A stretch of 64,000 nucleotides of DNA, taken from contig NZ_FNJN01000003.1 of NCBI RefSeq assembly GCF_900104345.1, positions 186,001-250,000 on the forward strand. The letters are read 5' to 3'. This document shows, piece after piece, positions 56,454-64,000 of the stretch (its first letter is position 1; every line of letters starts with the position of its first letter). The position numbers were made by a program, and so were the translations under genes. The notes below the pieces were generated by a model. It was not told where the DNA came from and did no database searches. It saw nothing but the letters and a program-made list of their open reading frames with translations. Source of the stretch: Microbacterium testaceum StLB037 (GTDB lineage Bacteria > Actinomycetota > Actinomycetes > Actinomycetales > Microbacteriaceae).

Positions 56454-57491
56454 TCAGGAGTGCGTCAGCGCCACGAGTCGCGAGACCGCGCGCAGGTACT
56501 TCTTGCGGTATCCGCCGCCGAGCATCTCTTCGCTGAACACCGTGTTCAGGGGCACGCCCGTCGCCCGGATCGGGATCTGCGCGTCGTAGGCGCGGTCGAC
56601 GAACGCGACCAGGCGCAGCGCGGCCGACTGATCGTGTAGGACCTGCACGTCGCGCAGGCCGATCACATCGACCCCGTCGATCAGGCGGATGAAGCGCGAC
56701 GGGTGGACCCGTGCGAGGTGGCCGACGAGGTCGAGGAAGGAGTCGTCGGATGCCACGGCGCCGCCGGCGGCGGCATCCATCGCCTGTCGATACCCCTCGT
56801 CGGACAGGACCTTCGCTTCTCCGTCGATCGCGCGCTGACGGAAGTCGGTGCCGTCGATGCGGATCGTGCGGAAGCTGTCGGCCATCGACTGGATCTCGCG
56901 CAAGAAGTCCTGCGCCGCGAAGCGCCCCTCGCCCAACGCGTTCGGCGGGGTGTTCGAGGTCGCGGCGAGCCGGGTTCCGGATGCCACGAGCTCGCCGAGC
57001 AGGCGCGTCATGACCATCGTGTCGCCCGGGTCGTCGAGTTCGAACTCGTCGATGCAGAGGAGGTCCGAACCGCGGAACAGCTCGACGGCCTTGGCGTAGC
57101 CGAGGACCCCCACGAGGGCCGTGTACTCGATGAACGATCCGAAGTACTTCCGGCGGGCGGGCATCGCGTGATAGATCGCCGCGAGGAGGTGGGTCTTTCC
57201 GACGCCGAATCCGCCGTCGAGGTAGACGCCCGGCTTGACGGGGGCCACCTTCTCGGCACGGCGGAAGAAGCCGCCCTTCTTGGCCGGCGCCGCCTGTCGA
57301 CCGGCGAACTCCTGCAGCAGCTCCTTCGCCTCCTGCTGCGAGGGGTAGGCGTCGTCGGCGCGGTACGACTCGAAGGTCGCTCCATCGAACTGGGGAGGCG
57401 GAACGAGGGCGTTCACCATGTCGGCGCCCGAGACGGCGGGCTCGCGTTCGGTGAGGTGGATGAGGCCGGTCGTGGCGGGAGTGGAGGTCAT
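56454..57491 (-). CDS. zapE: cell division protein ZapE (AFG1-family ATPase)
   Basis: 345-residue AFG1-like P-loop ATPase. Walker [11 protein letters not shown] is near residues 93-102, Walker [16 protein letters not shown] near 140-154, and the sensor [13 protein letters not shown] near 178-190. E. coli ZapE binds FtsZ and destabilises Z-rings. The ATG at 57491 (MTSTPATTG) is chosen; upstream codons are promoter DNA shared with the divergent sseA. Confidence 0.92.
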   Translation of the reverse strand: MTSTPATTGLIHLTEREPAVSGADMVNALVPPPQFDGATFESYRADDAYPSQQEAKELLQEFAGRQAAPAKKGGFFRRAEKVAPVKPGVYLDGGFGVGKTHLLAAIYHAMPARRKYFGSFIEYTALVGVLGYAKAVELFRGSDLLCIDEFELDDPGDTMVMTRLLGELVASGTRLAATSNTPPNALGEGRFAAQDFLREIQSMADSFRTIRIDGTDFRQRAIDGEAKVLSDEGYRQAMDAAAGGAVASDDSFLDLVGHLARVHPSRFIRLIDGVDVIGLRDVQVLHDQSAALRLVAFVDRAYDAQIPIRATGVPLNTVFSEEMLGGGYRKKYLRAVSRLVALTHS

Positions 57492-57609
57492 GGCCGTCCT
57501 GTGTCCAAGTCTTACGGGGAGGGTGCGTGCCCCATGCCGCGGATCTAGGGTCGATGGTGCGGTGTCCACCCTATGCCGCGCCATCCACCGCCTTGACCGA
57601 GGAGTCTCC

Positions 57610-58512
57610 GTGACCGTCGAGTTCGACACCACGTCCCCCAAGTTCGCCGACTACGCCGAGCCCGGCCGTCTCGTCACGGGCGAGTGGCTCCAGGAGCGTC
57701 TCGGGCAGCCGGGACTCGTGGTCGTGGAGTCCGACGAAGACGTTCTGCTCTACGAGACGGGGCACATCCCCGGGTCCGTGAAGGTCGACTGGCACACCGA
57801 GCTCAACGATCCCGTCGTCCGTGACTACGTGGACGGCGCGGGATTCGCCGAGCTGTTGAGCCGCAAGGGCATCTCGCGCGACGACACCGTCGTGATCTAC
57901 GGCGACAAGAACAACTGGTGGGCGGCGTACGCCCTGTGGGTCTTCTCGCTCTTCGGTCACGAGGACGTGCGCCTGCTCGACGGGGGCCGCGACAAGTGGA
58001 TCGCCGAGGGCCGCCCGATCACGACCGACAAGACGGTCCTCGAACCCACCGACTACCCGGTCGTCGAGCGCGACGACTCGGTGTTGCGCGCGTACAAGGA
58101 CGACGTGCTCGCCCACCTCGGCAACCCGCTGATCGACGTCCGCTCCCCCGAGGAGTACTCGGGCGAGCGCACCACCGCCCCGGCCTACCCCGAAGAGGGC
58201 GCTCTCCGCGCCGGCCACATCCCCAGCGCGCAGAGCGTGCCGTGGGGCAAGGCCGTGGCCGAGGACGGCGGGTTCAAGTCGCGTGAAGAGCTGGATGCCA
58301 TCTACCGCGACGGCGCCGGCCTGGCCGACGGAGACAAGATCGTGGCGTACTGCCGCATCGGTGAGCGCTCGAGCCACACCTGGTTCGTGCTCAAGCACCT
58401 GCTGGGCTTCGACGACGTCCGCAACTACGACGGCTCGTGGACCGAGTGGGGCAGCGCGGTCCGCGTGCCGATCGTCGCGGGTGCCGAGCCCGGCGAGGTC
58501 CCCTCGCGCTGA
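57610..58512 (+). CDS. sseA: thiosulfate/3-mercaptopyruvate sulfurtransferase
   Basis: 300-residue tandem rhodanese. The N-terminal inactive domain contains [11 protein letters not shown]; the C-terminal active domain has [14 protein letters not shown] and the catalytic loop CRIGERSS near residue 251. GTG start at 57610 after GAGGAG. It is followed after 34 nt by sufE, an arrangement seen in actinobacteria (Rv3283-Rv3284), suggesting persulfide transfer. Confidence 0.93.
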   Translation: MTVEFDTTSPKFADYAEPGRLVTGEWLQERLGQPGLVVVESDEDVLLYETGHIPGSVKVDWHTELNDPVVRDYVDGAGFAELLSRKGISRDDTVVIYGDKNNWWAAYALWVFSLFGHEDVRLLDGGRDKWIAEGRPITTDKTVLEPTDYPVVERDDSVLRAYKDDVLAHLGNPLIDVRSPEEYSGERTTAPAYPEEGALRAGHIPSAQSVPWGKAVAEDGGFKSREELDAIYRDGAGLADGDKIVAYCRIGERSSHTWFVLKHLLGFDDVRNYDGSWTEWGSAVRVPIVAGAEPGEVPSR

Positions 58513-58546
58513 TCCCGGTCGACGCGGGCGTGGGAGGATGACGGTG

Positions 58547-58987
58547 ATGTCCGACAACGCCCTCCCCGCCCGCCTCGCCGAGATCCGCGACGAGTTCCTC
58601 GAGCTCGACGAGCCCGATCGCCTGCAGCTGCTGCTCGAGTTCTCGCAGGAGCTGCCCGAGGTTCCGGCGGAGTACGCCGACCACCCCGAGATGCGTGAGC
58701 GTGTCGTCGAGTGCCAGTCGCCGATGTACATCATCGTCACCGTCGACGACGCCGACCGGGTCGCGATGCACGCCACGGCCCCCGCCGAGGCGCCGACCAC
58801 GCGCGGCTTCGCGAGCATCCTGTCGCAGGGGCTCACGGGGCTGTCCGCCGACGAGGTGCTCGCGGTGCCCGACGACTTCCCGCAGAGCATCGGTCTGACG
58901 CGCGCCGTGAGTCCGTTGCGCATCGCGGGCATGACCGGGATGCTCATGCGCGCCAAACGCCAGGTGCGCGCGAAGCGCGACGCCTGA
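58547..58987 (+). CDS. sufE: SufE-family sulfur acceptor
   Basis: 146 residues with the SufE fold: LLLEFSQELPEVP, the sulfur-accepting Cys in RVVECQSPMYI near residue 51, and GFASILSQGLTGLSADEVLAVPDDF. SufE proteins take persulfide sulfur for Fe-S assembly. An in-frame ATG (58538) and GTG (58544) lie just upstream; 58547 is favoured by the GGGAGG at 58532-58537 with 9-nt spacing. Cotranscribed with sseA. Confidence 0.92.
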   Translation: MSDNALPARLAEIRDEFLELDEPDRLQLLLEFSQELPEVPAEYADHPEMRERVVECQSPMYIIVTVDDADRVAMHATAPAEAPTTRGFASILSQGLTGLSADEVLAVPDDFPQSIGLTRAVSPLRIAGMTGMLMRAKRQVRAKRDA

Positions 58988-59021
58988 GCCGCGCGGGTTG
59001 CCGGGTTCCCGGCATCCCGGA

Positions 59022-60227
59022 TCAGTCCCGCGCGAGGCCCTGTCCGCGGATCCATTCCTGGATGGCGGAGGTCCACCGGGTCTCGTCGTAGTTCCACAGC
59101 TTGGTGTGGCGGGCGACCGTGAACGTCTCCATCGTGACGAGGTCGGGGCGCGCCTGCGCCAGCGCGTGCGAGGCGTCGGCGGGGACGAAGCCGTCGTCGT
59201 CGCTGTGCAGGATGAGGACAGGATGCCGCAGCTCGGCCGCCCGGGAGACCCCGTCGAGACGGTCGAGAGGGATGGGCTCGCCGCTGCGTAGCGCCGTGGC
59301 TCCCCAGTTCGAGGCGAGCGTGCGTTCCGCGAGCGCGATGACGGGTGCGGGCAGGCGCATCGCGCGCCCCTGGAAGTTCAGCACCGTCCGCCAGTCGACC
59401 ACCGGCGAATCCAGGACGAGGCCGGCGATCACGTCGGCGTGCGGCGACTCGAGCGCGGCCTGCAGCGACAACGCTCCGCCCATCGACCAGCCCATCAGCA
59501 GCACGCGGCGAGCCCCGTGACGGCGGGCGTAGCCGATCGCCGCGTCGATGTCGCGCCATTCGGTCGCGCCGAGGGCGTAGGTGCCGGACGGGCTGCGCGG
59601 GGCGTCTCCGTCGTTGCGGTACGAGACCACAAGGCTCGAGATGCCGAGCGCGTGGAACACGGGGACGGCGCGCAGGGTCTCGGACCTGGTCGTGCCGCGG
59701 CCGTGCACCTGGATGACCCAGACGTCGGTGTCGCCGTGGGCGGGGAACTCCCACGCGGGGCATGCGCCCACTCCGGTGTCGATGTCGATCGACTGAAACG
59801 GCAGGAGCAGGTCGTCCGGCTTGTCGAAGTACCACCCGCTGAAGGCCGCCTCGGCGGCGAGGTCTCCGTCCGCGGGTACGTGGGTGAGGAGTTTGCGGGT
59901 GACGGTGTCCTCGTCCTCGCCGACGATCGAGCCGACCCGCAGGTAGTCGGCCGATCCGACGGTGAAGAGACCGTAACGACCGGGCAGCACCGTGTCGGGA
60001 GAGCGCCCGAGCGTGATGGTCTGCGCGGCGGCGTCCAGACGCACGATGCGCGTGTCGGGGCGTCGTCCGGCGGGACGGACGACCGTTCGTGCGACGCGCA
60101 GCGAGACCGCCCCGAGAGCGGTCGCGGAGGCCGCGAGGGCGACGCCGAGAGCGGAGAGCGTGACGCGGAGGCCGGGGTTCGTGCGCTGCGATGCGCGAGG
60201 ACCCGCGGCGCGCCTGGGAGCGTTCAT
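59022..60227 (-). CDS. alpha/beta hydrolase, membrane-anchored or secreted
   Basis: 401 residues. The N-terminal hydrophobic helix (TLSALGVALAASATALGAVSLRV, about 23-45) is a signal anchor. The hydrolase core has WVIQVHGRGTTRSE (oxyanion region), nucleophile Ser in LMGWSMGGALSL near 252, Asp in LILHSDDDGFVP near 338, and a candidate catalytic His in VARHTKLWNYDE near 375. The substrate is unknown. Divergent from DUF3000; only 25 bp separate the two starts. Confidence 0.83.
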   Translation of the reverse strand: MNAPRRAAGPRASQRTNPGLRVTLSALGVALAASATALGAVSLRVARTVVRPAGRRPDTRIVRLDAAAQTITLGRSPDTVLPGRYGLFTVGSADYLRVGSIVGEDEDTVTRKLLTHVPADGDLAAEAAFSGWYFDKPDDLLLPFQSIDIDTGVGACPAWEFPAHGDTDVWVIQVHGRGTTRSETLRAVPVFHALGISSLVVSYRNDGDAPRSPSGTYALGATEWRDIDAAIGYARRHGARRVLLMGWSMGGALSLQAALESPHADVIAGLVLDSPVVDWRTVLNFQGRAMRLPAPVIALAERTLASNWGATALRSGEPIPLDRLDGVSRAAELRHPVLILHSDDDGFVPADASHALAQARPDLVTMETFTVARHTKLWNYDETRWTSAIQEWIRGQGLARD

Positions 60228-60252
60228 CGAGGCCTCACTCTAGTCTGTGGCC

Positions 60253-60843
60253 GTGAGTGACCAGCGCCCGGCGGAGGCCGACAGCCCCTTCGCGCGAGCC
60301 GTCGAAGAGGTGCGCGACACGGCTTTCCGCGACGATCTGGTCGTCCGGCAGATCCCCTCGCCCTCGGGCTTGGCTCCTTTCTCGCTCGCTCTCGCCGGCG
60401 ATGTCCGCCCCGAGGAGCACGCGACCGACTCCCCCTTCGGCACGGGACGGTTCATCCTGCTCCACGACCCCGAAGAGCCCGAACCGTGGGGCGGTGCGTG
60501 GCGCATCGTGTGCTTCGCGCAGGCCCCTCTCGAACCCGAGATCGGGGTCGACCCCCTGCTGGCCGAGGTCGCCTGGTCGTGGCTGATCGACGCGCTGGAT
60601 TCGCGCGGGGCGCAGCGCCACTCGGAGTCGGGCACCGCCACCAAGACCCTTTCCACCGGCTTCGGCGCCCTGGCAGCCCAGGGTGAGGGGTCGCAGATCG
60701 AACTTCGCGCGTCATGGTCGCCGCGCGGTCCCTTCCGCCCGCACCTCGAGGCGTGGGCGGAGCTCGTGTGCATGCTCGCCGGCCTCCCCCCGGGGTCGGA
60801 GGGCGTCGCTGTTCTCGGAGCCCGGAGGCCCACGCGTGGTTGA
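60253..60843 (+). CDS. DUF3000 family protein
   Basis: 196 residues with the actinobacteria-specific DUF3000 features: PFARAVEEVRDTAFRDDLVVRQIPSPSGLAPFSLAL, GRFILLHDPEEPEPWGGAWRIVCFAQAPLE and GIGVDPLLAEVAWSWLIDAL-type middle. Its function is unknown; it usually precedes rnd as here. There is no Shine-Dalgarno. TAGTCT (60241-60246) ends 6 nt before GTG 60253, so a leaderless mRNA beginning at the start codon is likely; an in-frame GTG at 60247 is less likely. It overlaps rnd by 8 nt. Confidence 0.82.
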   Translation: MSDQRPAEADSPFARAVEEVRDTAFRDDLVVRQIPSPSGLAPFSLALAGDVRPEEHATDSPFGTGRFILLHDPEEPEPWGGAWRIVCFAQAPLEPEIGVDPLLAEVAWSWLIDALDSRGAQRHSESGTATKTLSTGFGALAAQGEGSQIELRASWSPRGPFRPHLEAWAELVCMLAGLPPGSEGVAVLGARRPTRG

Positions 60844-62032
60844 GTACATCGTCATCGAGGATGCCGCGGGGTTCCTCGCCGCGTGCGAGACCCTGGCCGC
60901 GGGGAGCGGTCCCGTCGCGGTCGACGTCGAGCGTGCCTCGGGGTTCCGGTATTCGCAGCGTGCGTACCTGATCCAGGTGTTCCGGCGCGAGGCCGGGGTC
61001 TTCCTCTTCGACCCCTCCACGATCGAGGACTTCTCGCCCTTGCAGCGCGCCATCGGCGACGTCGAATGGGTGTTCCACGCCGCGAGCCAAGACCTGCCGT
61101 CGTTGCGCGAGCGGGGTCTCGAGCCGCCGCGCATCTTCGACACCGAGCTCGGCTCGCGCCTTCTCGGGCATGAGCGGGTCGGTCTCGGGGCCGTCGTCGA
61201 GCAGACGCTGGGCATCACCCTGGCCAAGGCCCACTCGGCCGCGGACTGGTCGACGCGCCCCCTGCCGGCATCCTGGCTCGAATACGCGGCCCTCGACGTC
61301 GAGCACCTGATCGACGTGCGTGACGTGCTGGATGCCGAGCTCACCGAGCAGGGCAAGACCGAGATCGCGAGGCAGGAGTTCCAGGCCGTGCTCGATCGCG
61401 AGCCGAAGCCTCCTCGTGACGACCCGTGGCGGCGCCTGAGCGGCCTGCACAGCGTGCGCGGTCGCCGGTCGCTGGCCGTCGCCCGTTCGCTGTGGCAGGC
61501 GCGCGAGGACTACGCCCGCGAGCAGGATGTCGCCCCCGGGCGTCTCGTGCCCGACCGCGCGCTGGTGGCCGCCGTCCTCGCCGATCCCGCGAGCAAACAG
61601 GCTCTCGCGGGCGTCAAGGAATTCAACGGCCGGGCAAGCCGCACGCAGCTCGATCGCTGGTGGAACGCGATCGTCGCCGGACGCGAGGCGACGGACCTGC
61701 CGGCGGACCGCGTCCCGAGCGACACGCTGCCTCCGCCGCGCGCGTGGGCCGATCGCAATCCCGAGGCCGATCGCCGGCTGAAGAAGGCGCGTCCGGCCGT
61801 CGAGGCGCGGGCGGAAGAGCTCCGGATGCCGACCGAGAACCTTCTCACGCCCGAGACGCTGCGTCGTCTCGCCTGGGCGCCGCCCGCCGAGACGACCGCC
61901 GAGGCCATCGGGGAGGCTCTCGCGCAGCTGGGGGCGCGGCCGTGGCAGATTGACCGGACCTCACAGGTGATCGCCGATAGTTTTGTAGCTTCCCTCAATG
62001 CCGATGACGACGTGTCCGGAACGGATTCGTAG
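60836..62032 (+). CDS. rnd: ribonuclease D-like 3'-5' exonuclease with HRDC domain
   Basis: 398 residues. The DEDD exonuclease domain has VAVDVERASGFRYSQRAYLIQ (motif I), VFHAASQDLPSLRERG (motif II) and LEYAALDVEHLIDVRDVL (motif III, DEDDy type). An HRDC domain spans about 215-290 (RSLAVARSLWQAREDYAREQDVAPGRLVPD). It trims tRNA and other stable RNA 3' ends. GTG at 60836 with GGAGG 8 nt upstream. Motif I reads DVE rather than the usual DTE. Confidence 0.92.
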   Translation: MVEYIVIEDAAGFLAACETLAAGSGPVAVDVERASGFRYSQRAYLIQVFRREAGVFLFDPSTIEDFSPLQRAIGDVEWVFHAASQDLPSLRERGLEPPRIFDTELGSRLLGHERVGLGAVVEQTLGITLAKAHSAADWSTRPLPASWLEYAALDVEHLIDVRDVLDAELTEQGKTEIARQEFQAVLDREPKPPRDDPWRRLSGLHSVRGRRSLAVARSLWQAREDYAREQDVAPGRLVPDRALVAAVLADPASKQALAGVKEFNGRASRTQLDRWWNAIVAGREATDLPADRVPSDTLPPPRAWADRNPEADRRLKKARPAVEARAEELRMPTENLLTPETLRRLAWAPPAETTAEAIGEALAQLGARPWQIDRTSQVIADSFVASLNADDDVSGTDS

Positions 62033-62103
62033 GTTCGGACAACCGATTCTGCGGCGGATTCGCCTCTTCCTAGGCTGGGGTCATCCCAAACTATGGAGGC
62101 AGA

Positions 62104-63312
62104 GTGGCCGAGATGACGGACGTCTTCTTCGTCGACGGAATGCGCACCCCCTTCGGGCGCGCCGGCGAAAAAGGCATGTACTGGAACACCCGCGCCGACG
62201 ACCTCGTGGTCAAGGCGATCATCGGGTTGATGGAACGCAACGGCGACGTGCCCAAGGACCGGATCGACGACGTGGCGATCGCCGCGACCTCGCAGACCGG
62301 TGACCAGGGACTGACCCTCGGGCGCACCGCGGCGATCCTCGCGGGTCTGCCGATGACGGTGCCGGGCCTGGCGATCGAGCGCATGTGCGCGGGCGCCATG
62401 ACGAGCGTCACGACGATGGGCGCCTCGATCGGCGTCGGCATGTACGACATCGCCCTCGCCGGCGGCGTCGAGCACATGGGACGCCACCCCATCGGCGGAA
62501 ACGTCGACCCCAACCCGCGCTTCGTGGCCGAGAAGCTCGTCGACCCGGGCGCGCTCAACATGGGCGTCACCGCCGAACGCATCCACGACCGCTTCCCGCA
62601 CCTGACGAAGGAGCGCGCCGACCGCTTCGGCGCCGCCAGCCAGCACAAGGTGCAGGCCGCCTACGAGGCGGGCAAGATCCAGCCCGACCTGGTCTCGGTC
62701 GCCGTCAAGGACGCCGAGGGCGCGTGGGGTCTCGCCACGGAGGACGAGGGGCGCCGCCCCGAGACCACCGTCGAGGGCCTCGCGACGCTCAAGACGCCGT
62801 TCCGCCCCCACGGGCGCGTCACGGCCGGTACGTCGTCGCCCCTCACGGACGGTGCGACCATCAGCCTGCTCGCCGGAGCCGGCGCCGTGAAGGAGTTCGG
62901 CCTCGCGCCCAAGATGCGTATGGTGTCGTTCGCCTTCGCCGGCGTCGAGCCCGAGATCATGGGCATCGGCCCGATCCCCTCGACCGAGAAGGCCCTCAAG
63001 AAGGCCGGCCTCACGATCGACGACATCGGTCTGTTCGAGCTCAACGAGGCCTTCGCCATCCAGGTGATCTCGCTGCTCGACCACTTCGGCATCGCCGACG
63101 ACGACCCGCGCGTGAACCCCTGGGGTGGCGCCATCGCCCTGGGCCACCCGCTCGCGGCATCCGGAGTGCGTCTCATGATCCAGCTGGCGGCGCAGTTCGC
63201 CGAGCGACCCGACGTGCGCTACGGCCTCACCGCCATGTGCGTGGGCCTGGGTCAGGGCGGCTCGGTCATCTGGGAGAACCCGTTCTTCGACGGAAAGAAG
63301 AAGCGCACGTGA
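62104..63312 (+). CDS. fadA: acetyl-CoA acyltransferase (thiolase)
   Basis: 402-residue thiolase of fatty-acid beta-oxidation. Nucleophile Cys95 is in ERMCAGAMTS, His348 in ALGHPLAASG, and general-base Cys379 in AMCVGLGQGGS. GTG at 62104 follows GGAGG (62095-62099). The stop overlaps the fadB start as GTGA. Cleaves 3-ketoacyl-CoA for the FadB-like partner. Confidence 0.95.
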   Translation: MAEMTDVFFVDGMRTPFGRAGEKGMYWNTRADDLVVKAIIGLMERNGDVPKDRIDDVAIAATSQTGDQGLTLGRTAAILAGLPMTVPGLAIERMCAGAMTSVTTMGASIGVGMYDIALAGGVEHMGRHPIGGNVDPNPRFVAEKLVDPGALNMGVTAERIHDRFPHLTKERADRFGAASQHKVQAAYEAGKIQPDLVSVAVKDAEGAWGLATEDEGRRPETTVEGLATLKTPFRPHGRVTAGTSSPLTDGATISLLAGAGAVKEFGLAPKMRMVSFAFAGVEPEIMGIGPIPSTEKALKKAGLTIDDIGLFELNEAFAIQVISLLDHFGIADDDPRVNPWGGAIALGHPLAASGVRLMIQLAAQFAERPDVRYGLTAMCVGLGQGGSVIWENPFFDGKKKRT

Positions 63313-64000
63313 GCAACTACACCTCGATCGACTTCACGCCCCTCGACGCCCTCACCGGCGACGAGGTGGTGACCCACTCCCCCGTCCGCGACGTGCGTCT
63401 GCCCTCGGGCAACGTGCTCGCGCTGATCACCCTCGACAACGGTCGCGACCACACCCGGCCCAACACGCTGGGACCTGCGACCCTCGCCGAGCTCGGGCAG
63501 ACGCTCGAGACGCTCAAGAAGCGCGCCGACGCCGGCGAGATCCACGCCGTCGCGATCACCGGCAAGCAGTACATCCTGGCGGCGGGCGCCGACCTGTCCG
63601 ACGTGGCGAAGCTGCCCTCGAAAGATGTCGCGCGCCTCATCGCACAGCGCGGACACCAGGTGATCGGGTCGCTGTCGGAGCTCGGCGTCCCCTCGTTCGC
63701 GTTCGTCAACGGCCTCGCCCTCGGCGGCGGTCTCGAGATCGCGCTCAACTCGACCTATCGCACGGTCGACTCCTCCGCCGCGGCGATCGCGCTGCCCGAG
63801 GTGTTCCTCGGGATCATTCCCGGCTGGGGAGGCGCCTACCTGCTGCCGAACCTCATCGGCATCGAGAACGCGCTCGAGGTCGTCATCTCGAACCCGCTCA
63901 AGCAGAACCGCATGCTCAAGCCGCAGCAGGCCTTCGATCTCGGGATTATGGATGCCATCTTCCCGGCGGCCAGCTACCTCGAGGACTCGCTGCGGTGGGC
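63309..64000 (+). CDS. fadB: 3-hydroxyacyl-CoA dehydrogenase/enoyl-CoA hydratase (N-terminal part, cut by window edge)
   Basis: The first ~230 residues of a multifunctional beta-oxidation protein: the enoyl-CoA hydratase domain with AAGADLSDVAK (oxyanion hole region), FVNGLALGGGLEIALNS and LPEVFLGIIPGWGGAYLLP, the crotonase-fold signature containing catalytic Glu. The dehydrogenase part lies beyond 64000. GTG start at 63309, coupled to fadA. Confidence 0.93.
   Translation, partial: MSNYTSIDFTPLDALTGDEVVTHSPVRDVRLPSGNVLALITLDNGRDHTRPNTLGPATLAELGQTLETLKKRADAGEIHAVAITGKQYILAAGADLSDVAKLPSKDVARLIAQRGHQVIGSLSELGVPSFAFVNGLALGGGLEIALNSTYRTVDSSAAAIALPEVFLGIIPGWGGAYLLPNLIGIENALEVVISNPLKQNRMLKPQQAFDLGIMDAIFPAASYLEDSLRW

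Overview
The window is a high-GC, gene-dense chromosomal segment of an actinobacterium. It is most likely a Microbacterium or close Microbacteriaceae relative. The evidence is the codon usage, the frequent GTG starts, TACGAT/TAGACT-type -10 elements, and actinobacterial gene neighbourhoods: pyrR-pyrB-pyrC-(PH-like)-carA, alaS-ruvX-mltG-aroE-aroC-aroK-aroB, yebC-ruvC-ruvA-ruvB-yajC-secD-secF-relA, thrS-HIT, sseA-sufE and DUF3000-rnd. No phage, IS element, CRISPR array or secretion-system core is present. This is mainly core chromosome with a few accessory insertions.

Layout. 1-3.8 kb: de novo pyrimidine operon (minus strand), genes overlapping by 4 nt, preceded by a PyrR-binding-loop hairpin that would mask the pyrR Shine-Dalgarno. 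3.9-8.9 kb: a metallo-beta-lactamase/Rieske two-domain protein, a decayed tautomerase fragment and a SNF2-type helicase. 9.1-10.7 kb: nusB, efp, aroQ. 10.7-15.7 kb: a quinate/shikimate catabolic cassette (3-dehydroshikimate dehydratase quiC, a TetR regulator, an AroE-like quinate/shikimate dehydrogenase and an MHS-type transporter) with the same palindromic operator at both promoters. With a GNAT gene it appears inserted between aroB and aroQ. 16.4-25.4 kb: aroB-aroK-aroC-aroE-mltG-ruvX-alaS and a small membrane protein.

25.6-26.2 kb holds a non-coding block of two unrelated tandem-repeat families (about 73 bp and 34 bp); the 34-bp units look like serial terminator hairpins behind rpsD. 26.2-33.5 kb: rpsD, rarA, a DUF349 protein, relA and small unknowns. 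33.5-43.7 kb: secF-secD-yajC, ruvB-ruvA-ruvC, yebC, and the vitamin B6 genes pdxT-pdxS divergent from pdxR-pdxY with a palindrome between them. 43.7-51 kb: a lipoprotein, HIT protein, thrS, an ion-transporter-superfamily permease, PPOX-fold proteins and an esterase fused to a PPOX domain.

51.5-52.2 kb: four tRNA genes (Val-GAC, Cys-GCA and Gly-GCC on the minus strand; Val-CAC on the plus strand) with recognisable promoters and terminators. 52.3-54.3 kb: a three-gene type VII-secretion-substrate-like unit (YbaB-like, EspC-like, large WXG/PPE-like). 54.4-64 kb: an orphan PemK/MazF-like protein, amt with a GlnR-type site, zapE, sseA-sufE, an alpha/beta hydrolase, DUF3000-rnd and the start of a fadA-fadB beta-oxidation operon that runs off the window.

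Two things stand out beyond the genes. One is regulatory DNA that can be read directly: the PyrR loop, the twin TetR operators, the GlnR box and the pdx palindrome. The other is the heptamer GGATGCC, found roughly 80 times by eye on both strands, several-fold above expectation and often forcing otherwise rare codons.
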